A stretch of 37,096 nt of DNA from CAYVTM01 sp964454645 (GCA_964454645.1 CAYVTM010000012.1:1-37096), one strand, 5' to 3'. Shown: positions 23,958 to 32,776, counted from the first letter of the stretch. Notes: generated by a model not told the origin, from the letters alone. A program made the numbers and translations.

Positions 23958-23988
23958 TTTTAATCTGTTTAGGTGTAATTTAATGAAA

Positions 23989-23996
23989 CAAATATA
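23989..23996 (-). promoter_or_regulatory. -7 element upstream of dnaN
   Basis: TATATTTG on the minus strand lies 31 nt before the ATG and 13 nt past the stop codon of the preceding gene. No clear TTG -33 element is found. Confidence 0.55.
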
Positions 23997-24009
23997 AAAT
24001 TATATCGAC

Positions 24010-25023
24010 TTATTTTGTATTCGTACCTAAGAAATCTTGATACTTTATCAATAATTTATCAAAATTACGTTTTTGCCCATTGAAAAGCCTCCCATCGGTT
24101 TTTAAAATAAAATAGCGCTCATAATCATATTCAGCCTCATTTCCTGTAGGGGCAAATTCCCGTCCGTTGAAATAACGTTCATAGAAATGAGCTTTGTTCT
24201 CCTTTCCTTTTTTATCAAACACAAGAATGCTTGCTTGCAGATTAGGCGCAATCAAAACCGAATCTTTTAAACCCGGGCGAAGGCTTATTTCACTTTCGTA
24301 TTGCATATCGAAATAATTCAACAAGTAATCCTGCAAAAATTTCGCATCAATCTGCGTAGCGGTATCTCCTTTCGCATTAGTCAAACGCGCATATTGCCTG
24401 CCTTCCAGTTTCAACATAAAAGAAGCTTCGGGGTTTTGCGGATAACCAATTTTAATGACATCAATGTTTTCAGGAGAATATCTGAATAGCTCCCTATCTC
24501 TCCAAACTTTCTCATCGGTATTAAAACGTATACTTAAATATCCATCGAAACCCGGAATGTGTACTGTAAAGGGATCTTCAGCATTTTCAAGCATCATAAA
24601 AGTTCCTGTTCCATCACTGGTAGCTCCTCCTACATAAAATACTTTTCTTAGTTTTCCATCCTGATAGACCTGTACTTTACTTGCCGAAGTAGCTATCTGC
24701 TTAACAACATTCTCGCGCATTGTCCTGTTCACAGGGCTTTTCAGCTCAACACGCTTCAGTGTTTCCAGCAATACTCCCACAACATCTTTTCTTGCCCTGA
24801 AATTTTGATTCACCACCCATATTCCGTTTTCTTGTTTATCGAGTGTAAGGATTCGTCCGGTTTTTTCTGTGATAATTACTTTTGAAATACTTGCGGTATC
24901 TTCAATCGAAAAATCTTTTACCCGATCGGATAAAGAACTCCCCGAGCCTTTACTTTTCACAAGATATATTGCGAAAGCTACTATAACTAAAAGAACAAGC
25001 AGGTATAGAATATTTTTTTTCAT
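24010..25023 (-). CDS. DUF4340 membrane-anchored protein of the gld operon
   Basis: The 337-residue protein has one N-terminal membrane segment (residues 4-22) and an extracytoplasmic body (DFSIEDTASISKVIITEK, IWVVNQNFRARKDVVG, KVQVYQDGKLRKVFYVGG) matching DUF4340. It starts 3 nt after gldG stops. DUF4340 proteins often accompany GldG-type ABC transporters, and the tight linkage suggests the two work together. No enzymatic motif is seen and the precise role is unknown. Confidence 0.82.
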   Translation of the reverse strand: MKKNILYLLVLLVIVAFAIYLVKSKGSGSSLSDRVKDFSIEDTASISKVIITEKTGRILTLDKQENGIWVVNQNFRARKDVVGVLLETLKRVELKSPVNRTMRENVVKQIATSASKVQVYQDGKLRKVFYVGGATSDGTGTFMMLENAEDPFTVHIPGFDGYLSIRFNTDEKVWRDRELFRYSPENIDVIKIGYPQNPEASFMLKLEGRQYARLTNAKGDTATQIDAKFLQDYLLNYFDMQYESEISLRPGLKDSVLIAPNLQASILVFDKKGKENKAHFYERYFNGREFAPTGNEAEYDYERYFILKTDGRLFNGQKRNFDKLLIKYQDFLGTNTK

Positions 25024-25026
25024 TTC

Positions 25027-26727
25027 TTAGCGTGTATATTTTCGTTTCCTTCTATAATGTAAATAAACTCCCATAATTCCAATCAGAATAACAGGAGCTA
25101 TTAAATTAATCATTTGCCATTTATACTTTTCCGATTTGATACGTGCTTTATCGAGGGTCCGTAATTTCACTTCTTTTGAACGGGCAGAAATCAAATTCGA
25201 ATCGTCGGATAAATAATCAATAGCATTTTGTATAAATACTTTATTTCCGAATGTATTTCGTGTAAACCGATCATATCCTAAAGGATATATATTCCCTTCG
25301 CGTGGCGACACATAATTCTTAATAATATCCCCATCGGATATAACAATCATTTTAGTAGGCACACTTTCTTCAAGTGCTTTAACATCATCACTTTTTGCTA
25401 TTAATCGATTTTTAAATACCGAAGTAAAGCGTCCTTCCAACAACAAAGCCGTTATCTGATTAGACTTTGTAAACTGTTGCGGATTGGGCTCAATCGCTAA
25501 AAGCTGCATCGATATTCGTATCGGCGCATTCAATACTTTGGTATATTTTGACGATTGCAACAAGGGGGTTTTCGTCACCCTTTCTACTTCAATCGTATCG
25601 ATAGTACTTGCAAATTCCGAACGTATAGCATCCAAATTTTTCACAACAGGATGCGTAGAGGCCGGCATAAACAATGGATAAAACAACCAAGGGAACAAAT
25701 CTGTTTGCGGTTGAGCGCCTACATTACCTGTAACAACCGGAATGGGGGCACATTGCAAATCCTGAATCAGGTCATTATTGATACGTAAACCGTATTTAAA
25801 CAATTGATCCTCTAAATTCAGATTGAGTGTAGAGGTCATCATAAAGCCATCTTCACCTAAACTATCCATATCGGCAACCAAATTCTCCAACAGCCACAAA
25901 ACCCTTCCCCCATTCATAATATACTGGTCGATATTAAATTTCTCTCCTTCCGAAAATGCTGTTTGCGGTTTGGCAATAATCAGTGTTTTGTAGGGAAATA
26001 AATCCTCGGGAGCAGTGCTCGGCAAATACACCTGATCTACTTCATAGGATTCTTTTAAACTTCGTATGATATCTCCTGTGCGGAAAGTGTCCAATTCCCC
26101 ATGGCCCTGTATAAAAGCAATTTTATCACGACTCAGGCGGGTCACTTTTTTAACGGCACTAGCCAATTGAAACTCGAGATTCATCACCGAATTATTCAAT
26201 ACTTCTTCAGCAGAGCTAGCAACCGTATTACTTTGCAATAACTGGAATGCGACTTCACGCCCGCGATACATAGCAACTGCCCCCGGCACAACCAACTGCT
26301 GGCGTTGCCCTTGTTCATCCTGCACCTGAAGATTAATTGCCGTTAAACCTTTCTTTGATAACTGGGAAAGAATTTCTTCCCTCACCTTCGGATCGGGATC
26401 TGCGGTAGGGTTTACAAACTCGTATTCGATATTCCCTCCCGAATATGCTCTTAACTCATCGAGCGTTTCCTGAGCAGATTTACGCAGACGTTTAAATCCT
26501 GCAGGAAACTCTCCTTCCAGATATACTTTTATAAAAACAACATCTTCTAAATTTTTCACCAATTCGCGACTGGCTTTAGCGAGCGTATAGCGCTTCTCTT
26601 TCGTAAAATCGATACGGAAAAATAAGAACGACGCAATGATATTGACAGCAATAATCAAAACGATCAATACCGATAACTCAAAGTATGCTTGTTTTTTTTG
26701 TCCTTTACGTTTCATTTTCGTTTCCAT
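25027..26727 (-). CDS. gldG: Gliding-motility-type ABC transporter auxiliary protein GldG
   Basis: The 566-residue protein has membrane segments near residues 16-36 and 540-557 with a large extracytoplasmic domain between them (EKRYTLAKASRELVKNLED, IAFIQGHGELD, KTLIIAKPQTAFSEGEK), as in GldG. In Flavobacterium, GldA, GldF and GldG were first linked to gliding, but many non-gliding Bacteroidota keep them, so the transported substrate is unsettled. gldF precedes it by 4 nt and the DUF4340 gene follows by 3 nt. The start may be Met1 (METKMKRKG) or Met5. Confidence 0.92.
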   Translation of the reverse strand: METKMKRKGQKKQAYFELSVLIVLIIAVNIIASFLFFRIDFTKEKRYTLAKASRELVKNLEDVVFIKVYLEGEFPAGFKRLRKSAQETLDELRAYSGGNIEYEFVNPTADPDPKVREEILSQLSKKGLTAINLQVQDEQGQRQQLVVPGAVAMYRGREVAFQLLQSNTVASSAEEVLNNSVMNLEFQLASAVKKVTRLSRDKIAFIQGHGELDTFRTGDIIRSLKESYEVDQVYLPSTAPEDLFPYKTLIIAKPQTAFSEGEKFNIDQYIMNGGRVLWLLENLVADMDSLGEDGFMMTSTLNLNLEDQLFKYGLRINNDLIQDLQCAPIPVVTGNVGAQPQTDLFPWLFYPLFMPASTHPVVKNLDAIRSEFASTIDTIEVERVTKTPLLQSSKYTKVLNAPIRISMQLLAIEPNPQQFTKSNQITALLLEGRFTSVFKNRLIAKSDDVKALEESVPTKMIVISDGDIIKNYVSPREGNIYPLGYDRFTRNTFGNKVFIQNAIDYLSDDSNLISARSKEVKLRTLDKARIKSEKYKWQMINLIAPVILIGIMGVYLHYRRKRKYTR

Positions 26728-26731
26728 GCCC

Positions 26732-27460
26732 TTACCACTTTCTACTTTCGAGAATTGTTTTTGTTAACAGAATAAACAGTGCAATAAAGCTCAGGAAATA
26801 GATTAAGTCACGCGAATCCAATACCCCGCGACTGATCGATTGGTAATGTTCATTAATACCCAAATACGCAATTAACGTATCTACACGACCGAATAAATCC
26901 AATGCACTGAAAGAATCAAAACCTGCATAACAAATAAAACTTATAAATACTGCAAGAATAAAAGCTACAATCTGATTGTCGGCTAAAGAGGATGCAAAAA
27001 TTCCGATGGATACAAAACAAGCTCCCAATAAAACTAAACCTATGTAGGATCCTAGTACTGCCCCCGAATCAATATTTCCTTTCGTACTTCCTAATTGATA
27101 TACCGAATAATAATAGATGAGCGTAGGCAATACGGATAAAATTACAAGTATCAATCCGGCAAAATACTTGCCCATAATAATTTGCAAATCGGAAATGGGA
27201 CGTGTGGTTAACAATTCGATGGTTCCCGATTTTTTTTCTTCCGAAAAGGAACGCATGGTTATTGCCGGTATCAAAAACATAAACACCCAGGGAGCAATGT
27301 TGAAAAGCGTGTCTATCGTGGCAAAGCCATACTCAAGAATACTGGTATCGGGGAATACCCATACGAATAATCCCGCCACTAACAGAAACACGATAATGGT
27401 AATGTATGCTATCAAAGAACTTAAGAAACTCGATATCTCTTTTTTTAAAATCGTCAGCAT
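26732..27460 (-). CDS. gldF: ABC transporter permease GldF
   Basis: The 242-residue ABC-2-type permease has about six membrane segments. The segment SFSEEKKSGTIELLTTRPISDLQ near residues 70-92 is the conserved cytoplasmic coupling region of this permease group. It starts 3 nt after the ATPase gene and ends 4 nt before gldG, so the four genes form a tight operon. Confidence 0.92.
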   Translation of the reverse strand: MLTILKKEISSFLSSLIAYITIIVFLLVAGLFVWVFPDTSILEYGFATIDTLFNIAPWVFMFLIPAITMRSFSEEKKSGTIELLTTRPISDLQIIMGKYFAGLILVILSVLPTLIYYYSVYQLGSTKGNIDSGAVLGSYIGLVLLGACFVSIGIFASSLADNQIVAFILAVFISFICYAGFDSFSALDLFGRVDTLIAYLGINEHYQSISRGVLDSRDLIYFLSFIALFILLTKTILESRKW

Positions 27461-27463
27461 TTC

Positions 27464-28378
27464 TTATCCTTTTTTTGTTGTTAATTTTCTGAATACATCC
27501 TCCAATCGTTCTTCCTCTTTATGGATGCTTAACATCACCAGATTATTTTTCACTGCAAAGTCGAACACCTTTGCCCGCACATCTATATTCTCGCTCGTTG
27601 CAAGTAGCCATGTATTTCCTTCCAGCGGTTCAGCAGTTTTCACTCCCTGAATTCCTTCCAACAAGTTTCGATGGGTAAGTTTATCAAATTCTACTTTATA
27701 AATAATTTCATGCACCGATGCTATTTGTAAATTTTTCGTATCATCATCGGCAACAATCTGTCCGCGATTAATAATGACAACCCGGTCGCAGATCGCTTCT
27801 ACTTCCTGCATAATATGTGTAGAAAGGATTACTGTTTTCTGCTTACCTAATTCTTTTATTAGCTTACGTATTTCCGACAACTGATTGGGATCTAATCCGG
27901 AGGTGGGCTCATCCAGAATTAACACCTGCGGATCATGAATCATTGCTTGTGCCAACCCTACACGTTGACGATAACCCTTGGATAGCTGTCCGATCTTTTT
28001 ATTCTGTTCTCTTTCCAGCCCCGTTATCCCTATCATTTCAGCTATACGATTCAACGGATGTTTCATGTGATGTAAGCCTGCAATAAATTCAAGATATTCC
28101 TTCACATACATATCTAAATATAGAGGGTTATGCTCGGGAAGATAACCGATACGGCTTCGTACGTCCATCGAATGCGTCTCCACATCAAAACCGCATACAG
28201 TCACTTTACCACTCGTTTGAGGAATAAAGCAGGTAATGATTTTCATGGTCGTAGATTTTCCTGCTCCGTTCGGCCCCAAAAAACCCAATATTTTCCCGGG
28301 TTCCGCAGCAAAGGAAATAGCATCGATCGCTTTTTGCGATCCGTAAATTTTTGTTAGATGTTCTACTTTTACCGACAC
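27464..28378 (-). CDS. gldA: ABC transporter ATP-binding protein GldA
   Basis: The 304-residue ATPase carries Walker A GPNGAGKST at residues 35-43, signature LSKGYRQRVGLAQ and Walker B VLILDEPTSGLDP, with a C-terminal accessory domain. It would drive the GldF permease. It starts with GTG (MSVKVEHLTKIYG) and heads the operon gldA-gldF-gldG-DUF4340. In Flavobacterium johnsoniae gldA is not next to gldFG, whereas here they are together. I found no good -7 box upstream. A divergent gene, glyS, starts 182 bp away. Confidence 0.85.
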   Translation of the reverse strand: MSVKVEHLTKIYGSQKAIDAISFAAEPGKILGFLGPNGAGKSTTMKIITCFIPQTSGKVTVCGFDVETHSMDVRSRIGYLPEHNPLYLDMYVKEYLEFIAGLHHMKHPLNRIAEMIGITGLEREQNKKIGQLSKGYRQRVGLAQAMIHDPQVLILDEPTSGLDPNQLSEIRKLIKELGKQKTVILSTHIMQEVEAICDRVVIINRGQIVADDDTKNLQIASVHEIIYKVEFDKLTHRNLLEGIQGVKTAEPLEGNTWLLATSENIDVRAKVFDFAVKNNLVMLSIHKEEERLEDVFRKLTTKKG

Positions 28379-28546
28379 TTATCTGTATATTAAGCCTTTA
28401 TATATATTCATCCGAATATCCGAAATATTCCAACCTGTCAACGCAGCGAATTTAATAAGTATCGCTTAAAATACAATCTTATTATCAGCCTCATTCAACA
28501 ATTTTATCAACAAAAAAAATTAATCGGGCAAATTAGCTATTTCCTT

Positions 28547-28554
28547 TATATTTG
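28547..28554 (+). promoter_or_regulatory. glyS -7 element at leaderless distance
   Basis: TATATTTG ends 6 nt before the glyS ATG. Transcription from this element should begin at or within a couple of bases of the start codon. Confidence 0.65.
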
Positions 28555-28560
28555 TGACCT

Positions 28561-30036
28561 ATGAGTACACAGGAAGAGTTATTTAAAAATGTTATTTCTC
28601 ATGCTAAGGAATATGGGTTTGTATTCCCTTCGAGCGAGATTTACGATGGACTGAGTGCCGTATATGACTATGGGCAATTGGGTGTTGAATTAAAAAACAA
28701 TATTAAAAACTATTGGTGGAAAGCCATGGTACAGATGCACGAAAACATTGTAGGTTTAGATTCCGCAATTTTTATGCATCCGAAAGTTTGGAAAGCTTCG
28801 GGCCATGTGGATGGCTTTAACGACCCGATGATCGACAATAAAGACTCTAAAAAAAGATACAGAGCAGATAACTTATTGGAAGACCGTATCCAAAAATATG
28901 AACAGGAGGGAAAAAGCGGAGAAGCAAAAGCTCTTGAACTTGCTTTAGAGGGTTGTTTGAAAAATGATGATCTCGCGGGGCTTCGTCAGTTAATTATCGA
29001 TCATAAAATTGTATGCCCGATTTCCGGAACAGGCAATTGGACCGATGTGCGTCAGTTTAATCTGATGTTCAGCACACAGTTCGGTTCGCTGGCAGAAGAT
29101 TCGGAGGCTGTGTACTTACGTCCGGAAACAGCACAGGGTATTTTTGTAAATTTCTTAAACGTACAAAAATCCGGGCGAATGAAAATTCCTTTCGGTATTG
29201 CACAAATCGGAAAGGCCTTCCGGAATGAAGTAATCGCCAGACAATTTATTATGCGCATGCGGGAATTTGAGCAGATGGAAATGCAATTTTTCGTACGTCC
29301 CGGTACTGAAATGGAATGGTATAAGTATTGGAAGGAGGCCCGTTTGAAATGGCACCTGGCTTTAGGTACCGCTACTGTCAAATACCGCTATCACGACCAT
29401 GCAAAACTAGCTCATTATGCAAACGCTGCTGTTGATATTGAGTTTGAATTTCCCTTTGGTTTTAAAGAAGTAGAGGGTATCCATTCGCGTACAGATTTTG
29501 ATCTGAAACAACATCAGGAATATTCAAAAAAGAAATTGCAGTATTTCGATAATGATCTGGATGCTGATGGAAAAGCTTTCGGGAATTATGTTCCTTATGT
29601 TATCGAAACTTCCATCGGTTTGGATCGTATGTTTTTACTCAGCTTATGCAATGCTTATGTTGAAGAAGATTTAAGCGATGGTGAAAAGCAGGATTCGCGC
29701 GTGGTTCTGAAATTACATCCTTGTCTTGCCCCGGTAAAAGCTACAGTAATGCCTTTGACCAAAAAAGATGGCTTACCGGAAAAAGCGCGTGAAATTATGG
29801 ATCGGTTAAAATTCGATTTCAACATGCAGTACGATGAGAAAGATTCCATCGGAAAACGCTATCGCCGCCAGGATGCAATCGGAACACCTTTTTGTATTAC
29901 GGTAGATTATGAATCGCTGGAAAATAATACCGTTACCATACGTCATCGCGATTCGATGCAACAGGAACGCGTTGCTATCAACGACCTGGAAAAAATTATC
30001 GGAGATCGCGTAAGTTGGAAAAACTTATTACACTAA
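28561..30036 (+). CDS. glyS: Glycyl-tRNA synthetase, single-chain type
   Basis: This 491-residue class II synthetase is of the dimeric, eukaryote-like type, not the bacterial alpha-beta tetramer. Recognisable parts are VFPSSEIYDGLSAVYDYGQ near the N terminus, RPETAQGIFVNFLN, motif 2 IGKAFRNE and motif 3 ETSIGLDRMF, followed by the C-terminal anticodon-binding domain (KLHPCLAPVKATVMPL). The start MSTQEELFKN agrees with family alignments, and a -7 box ends only 6 nt before it. It is divergent from gldA and is followed by a terminator. Confidence 0.97.
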   Translation: MSTQEELFKNVISHAKEYGFVFPSSEIYDGLSAVYDYGQLGVELKNNIKNYWWKAMVQMHENIVGLDSAIFMHPKVWKASGHVDGFNDPMIDNKDSKKRYRADNLLEDRIQKYEQEGKSGEAKALELALEGCLKNDDLAGLRQLIIDHKIVCPISGTGNWTDVRQFNLMFSTQFGSLAEDSEAVYLRPETAQGIFVNFLNVQKSGRMKIPFGIAQIGKAFRNEVIARQFIMRMREFEQMEMQFFVRPGTEMEWYKYWKEARLKWHLALGTATVKYRYHDHAKLAHYANAAVDIEFEFPFGFKEVEGIHSRTDFDLKQHQEYSKKKLQYFDNDLDADGKAFGNYVPYVIETSIGLDRMFLLSLCNAYVEEDLSDGEKQDSRVVLKLHPCLAPVKATVMPLTKKDGLPEKAREIMDRLKFDFNMQYDEKDSIGKRYRRQDAIGTPFCITVDYESLENNTVTIRHRDSMQQERVAINDLEKIIGDRVSWKNLLH

Positions 30037-30043
30037 GTATAAA

Positions 30044-30065
30044 AGCCCCGGTCGGGGCTCTTTTT
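30044..30065 (+). terminator. Terminator after glyS
   Basis: AGCCCCG (30044-30050) pairs with CGGGGCT (30053-30059). A C and five T follow. It lies 7 nt after the stop codon. Confidence 0.9.
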
Positions 30066-30126
30066 CTGTCATAGAAAAGGATTATGTATATTTATGCTGA
30101 TTGGCAGTATATTCATTCCGGTATTC

Positions 30127-30771
30127 ATGAAAAGGTTTTTCATACTTGTTACGATGCTGTTTCAACTCCTTTCTTTTGTGCAAGCGCAACAGGCGAATGA
30201 GTTTGGCATAAAGACAGGTTTAAGTTCTTCGTATCTATCAATGGATACAACAGGTTCCGGACAGACATTTGACACAAAAAAGGTCGGAGGTTTTTATATC
30301 GGCTTATTTGCCGACCTTTATCAACAGGATGCTTTTAGTGCAGTAGCCTCTTTTGGCTTTATAGAGAAAGGCGGATATGAAGCACAAGAAATCAAAAACA
30401 CCAGCGGACTTGTAATTGGACAACAGAAAATCGATTATGTACTTCGGTATGCAAGCCTCGCGGTAGAAGGAAAGCTGAAGATAAAACTGGAAGAAGTTCC
30501 GAATCTGTATCCATACATAGCGGTTGGTCCCCGCATTGATTATCTTTTATCTCATACAACGAGTTTAGATTATTCAATAAGCACTTTGATAGCAGGAGCA
30601 AATATTGGCTTTGGCTTCGACTACGATTTTCCGAATGTATCGGCGTTAATAGAGTTTCGGAAGCTTTATAACTTCAGTAAGAACTTAAGTAAGCAAGCAA
30701 ATGTAACTATTCAGGATAATACTTTTTATATTGCCATCGGACTTAAATATCCTTTGCGTAAAAAAATATAG
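30127..30771 (+). CDS. Outer-membrane beta-barrel protein, PorT-like
   Basis: The 214-residue protein has a signal peptide MKRFFILVTMLFQLLSFVQA cut before QQ. Alternating short strands then run to the C terminus (EFGIKTGLSSSYLSM, VGGFYIGLFADLYQ, YLRYASLAVEGKLKI in outline, ending FYIAIGLKYPLRKKI), typical of eight-stranded outer-membrane barrels (PorT/OMP_b-brl_2). The open frame extends 11 codons upstream, but the signal peptide fixes the start at 30127. mtgA follows by 12 nt, so the two may be co-transcribed. The specific role is unknown. Confidence 0.8.
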   Translation: MKRFFILVTMLFQLLSFVQAQQANEFGIKTGLSSSYLSMDTTGSGQTFDTKKVGGFYIGLFADLYQQDAFSAVASFGFIEKGGYEAQEIKNTSGLVIGQQKIDYVLRYASLAVEGKLKIKLEEVPNLYPYIAVGPRIDYLLSHTTSLDYSISTLIAGANIGFGFDYDFPNVSALIEFRKLYNFSKNLSKQANVTIQDNTFYIAIGLKYPLRKKI

Positions 30772-30783
30772 AATAGCCTTAAG

Positions 30784-31461
30784 ATGATTCAAAAGATTTT
30801 CTCATTTATTAAGAAATGTATTTTTTATTTTTTAGTAATCAGTCTGGGCTTAACAATTCTGTTTCGCTTTGTCCCGGTTCCGTTTACCTATCTGATGCTG
30901 CAACGCTCGGTGGAACAAAAAATGAATAAAAAAGAACTTTGCTTTAAGAAAGACTGGGTTCCGATAGAAAAAATTTCAAAAAACATGCTGAATGCTGTTA
31001 TTGCTTCCGAAGATCAACGTTTTCAAATACATTGGGGCTTCGATTGGGAAGCTATGCAGAAAGCATACGAACACAATCAAACCAGTAACCGTACAAGAGG
31101 AGGCTCAACAATTACTCAGCAAGTCGCTAAGAACGTTTTTCTATGGCCACAACGCTCCTATGTGCGAAAAGCTTTTGAAGCCTACTTCACGATACTGATC
31201 GAAGTATGCTGGAGTAAGGAACGTATTCTTGAAGTGTATCTGAATGTCGTCGAAATGGGAGATGGTATTTATGGTGTAGAAGCAGCCTCTCAACATTATT
31301 TTTCTAAACCCGCAAGCGAACTTAGTAAGAGTCAAGCAGCATTGCTGGCGGCAGTACTGCCTAATCCGCTTCGTTGGTCGGTAACGAAACCCAACGCTTA
31401 TGTACAAAAGCGTCAAGCAAGGATATTAAATGCAATGCGTTGGGTCGAATTTAAATACTAA
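30784..31461 (+). CDS. mtgA: Monofunctional peptidoglycan glycosyltransferase
   Basis: This 225-residue GT51 enzyme polymerises lipid II into glycan strands at the periplasmic face of the inner membrane. One N-terminal membrane segment lies near residues 12-30. The catalytic Glu76 lies in ASEDQRFQIHWGFDWEAM and the donor-site motif GGSTITQQVAKNVFLW follows at 107-121. No transpeptidase domain is attached, and the length is as expected for MtgA. A terminator-like hairpin follows at 31486-31513. Confidence 0.95.
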   Translation: MIQKIFSFIKKCIFYFLVISLGLTILFRFVPVPFTYLMLQRSVEQKMNKKELCFKKDWVPIEKISKNMLNAVIASEDQRFQIHWGFDWEAMQKAYEHNQTSNRTRGGSTITQQVAKNVFLWPQRSYVRKAFEAYFTILIEVCWSKERILEVYLNVVEMGDGIYGVEAASQHYFSKPASELSKSQAALLAAVLPNPLRWSVTKPNAYVQKRQARILNAMRWVEFKY

Positions 31462-31485
31462 TTGGAGTATTATGTCAGCCTTACA

Positions 31486-31513
31486 GGTTGAGGGCCGGGG
31501 CTTGACCTTTTTT
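31486..31513 (+). terminator. Terminator after mtgA
   Basis: GGTTGAG (31486-31492) pairs with CTTGACC (31501-31507), with two G-U pairs, and six T follow. A second small hairpin, TTAGCC/GGCTAA, lies directly after it at 31512-31527. Confidence 0.65.
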
Positions 31514-31573
31514 AGCCTGAAAGGCTAAGACTATTCACATTTGGCTTTCCAACTGATATCATTTGTATAAGCG

Positions 31574-31608
31574 AAAAAAAACAGCCGAATCTTTCTAAAG
31601 ATTCGGCT
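31574..31608 (-). terminator. Terminator after the rpsF-rpsR-rplI operon
   Basis: AGCCGAATCTTT (31583-31594) pairs with AAAGATTCGGCT (31597-31608). The A run at 31574-31581 becomes the T run of the minus-strand transcript. It lies 20 nt after the rplI stop codon. Confidence 0.93.
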
Positions 31609-31628
31609 TTGAATGCTGTATGATGCGA

Positions 31629-32072
31629 TTATTCCGAAACCACTTCGAAAGGCACCTGAATTTTCACTTCTTTATGAAGATTAAGGTTTGCAACGTAAGA
31701 ACCTAAGAACTTAACGTCTGTTTCGAAAGTGATACGTTTACGATCCACATCGAATCCTAATTTTTTCAATGCTTCCGCAAATTGGATAGTATTTACTGCA
31801 CCGAAAATTTTCCCGCTTTCTCCCGCTTTTGCTCCGATTGAAACTTGTGCATTTTTCAATCCTTCTGCAATTGCTTCTGCTTCCCCTTTAATCTTATCTT
31901 GTTTAAACTGAGTTTGTTTCAGGTTCTCTGCAAGGATCTTCTTGTTTGATTCACTTGCAATTACCGCATACCCCTGAGGAATTAAAAAGTTCCTGCCATA
32001 ACCATTTTTTACAGTTACCACATCATCTTTATATCCTAGCTTTTTGATATCTTGTTTTAAAATAATTTCCAT
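31629..32072 (-). CDS. rplI: Large ribosomal subunit protein bL9
   Basis: The 147-residue protein of the 50S stalk base has the N-terminal rRNA-binding domain (MEIILKQDIKKLGYKDDVVTVKNGYGRNFLIPQG in outline), the long connecting helix and the C-terminal domain. A strong Shine-Dalgarno sequence AAGGAGG lies 8 nt before the ATG and overlaps the rpsR stop codon. It is the last gene of the rpsF-rpsR-rplI operon. Confidence 0.98.
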   Translation of the reverse strand: MEIILKQDIKKLGYKDDVVTVKNGYGRNFLIPQGYAVIASESNKKILAENLKQTQFKQDKIKGEAEAIAEGLKNAQVSIGAKAGESGKIFGAVNTIQFAEALKKLGFDVDRKRITFETDVKFLGSYVANLNLHKEVKIQVPFEVVSE

Positions 32073-32080
32073 GTCTGTTT

Positions 32081-32087
32081 CCTCCTT
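32081..32087 (-). promoter_or_regulatory. Strong Shine-Dalgarno sequence of rplI
   Basis: AAGGAGG lies 8 nt before the rplI ATG and its 5' end overlaps the rpsR stop codon. Confidence 0.85.
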
Positions 32088-32349
32088 ATTTCAATGAATC
32101 TGCAACATAAGGTAATAAACCGATGTGGCGCGCTCTTTTTACTGCCTGAGCTACCTTACGCTGATACTTTAATGAAGTTCCGGTTAAACGACGTGGTAAA
32201 ATTTTACCTTGATCGTTGATGAACTTCAAAAGGAAATTAGCGTCTTTATAATCGATATATTTAATACCATTTTTCTTGAAACGGCAATACTTTTTACGAT
32301 TGTCCTCTACTTTAGGGGCTGTTACGTATGATATTGTATCTTTTGCCAT
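32086..32349 (-). CDS. rpsR: Small ribosomal subunit protein bS18
   Basis: The 87-residue protein carries YCRFKKNGIKYIDYKDANFL and the basic RRLTGTSLKYQRKVAQAVKR segment of the family. It pairs with bS6 on the 30S platform and is one of the proteins known to bury the anti-Shine-Dalgarno tail in Bacteroidota. A strong Shine-Dalgarno GAGGAGG lies 7 nt before the ATG, inside the end of rpsF, whose stop codon overlaps the start (TAATG). Confidence 0.98.
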   Translation of the reverse strand: MAKDTISYVTAPKVEDNRKKYCRFKKNGIKYIDYKDANFLLKFINDQGKILPRRLTGTSLKYQRKVAQAVKRARHIGLLPYVADSLK

Positions 32350-32723
32350 TAGTTTGCCTCCTCTGCTTTTTTAGATTTTCTGGGTTGTGGCGGAGCAAGC
32401 TGCCCGTTACGTTTACGTTCGGTATAAGCAACTGCGTGCTTATCTAATGCTACCGTTAAAAAGCGCATAATACGCTCATCACGTTTATACTCTACTTCTA
32501 ACCTGTTAATTAATGCGCCGTCTGCTTTAAATTCTGTCAAATGATAGAAACCCGTACTCTTTTTCTGAATAGGGTAAGCAAGTTTTTTCAGACCCCAATT
32601 ATCCTCATGGACAATTTCGGCGCCGTTATCGGTTAGAATTTTCTTGAATTTGGCTACTACCTCATTCATTTGTTCTTCCGATAACAAAGGGGTCACAATT
32701 ACTGTAGTTTCGTAATTTTTCAT
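32349..32723 (-). CDS. rpsF: Small ribosomal subunit protein bS6
   Basis: The 124-residue protein starts MKNYETTVIVTPLLSEEQM, a typical bS6 start, and ends in a basic tail rich in Lys and Pro. It binds bS18 on the 30S platform. No Shine-Dalgarno sequence precedes it, unlike the two genes that follow. A good promoter lies about 60 nt upstream. Confidence 0.98.
   Translation of the reverse strand: MKNYETTVIVTPLLSEEQMNEVVAKFKKILTDNGAEIVHEDNWGLKKLAYPIQKKSTGFYHLTEFKADGALINRLEVEYKRDERIMRFLTVALDKHAVAYTERKRNGQLAPPQPRKSKKAEEAN
32357..32363 (-). promoter_or_regulatory. Strong Shine-Dalgarno sequence of rpsR
   Basis: GAGGAGG lies 7 nt before the rpsR ATG, within the last codons of rpsF. Confidence 0.85.
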
Positions 32724-32776
32724 TGTGTTACTTTGCTTATTGATTTTTTTATTGTCATTTCCGCTTATGCGGGTTG

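Noticed and set aside
31512..31527. Hairpin TTAGCC/GGCTAA after mtgA as a mobile repeat
   Set aside because: It is short, single copy as far as I can see in this window, and can be part of the transcription end region.
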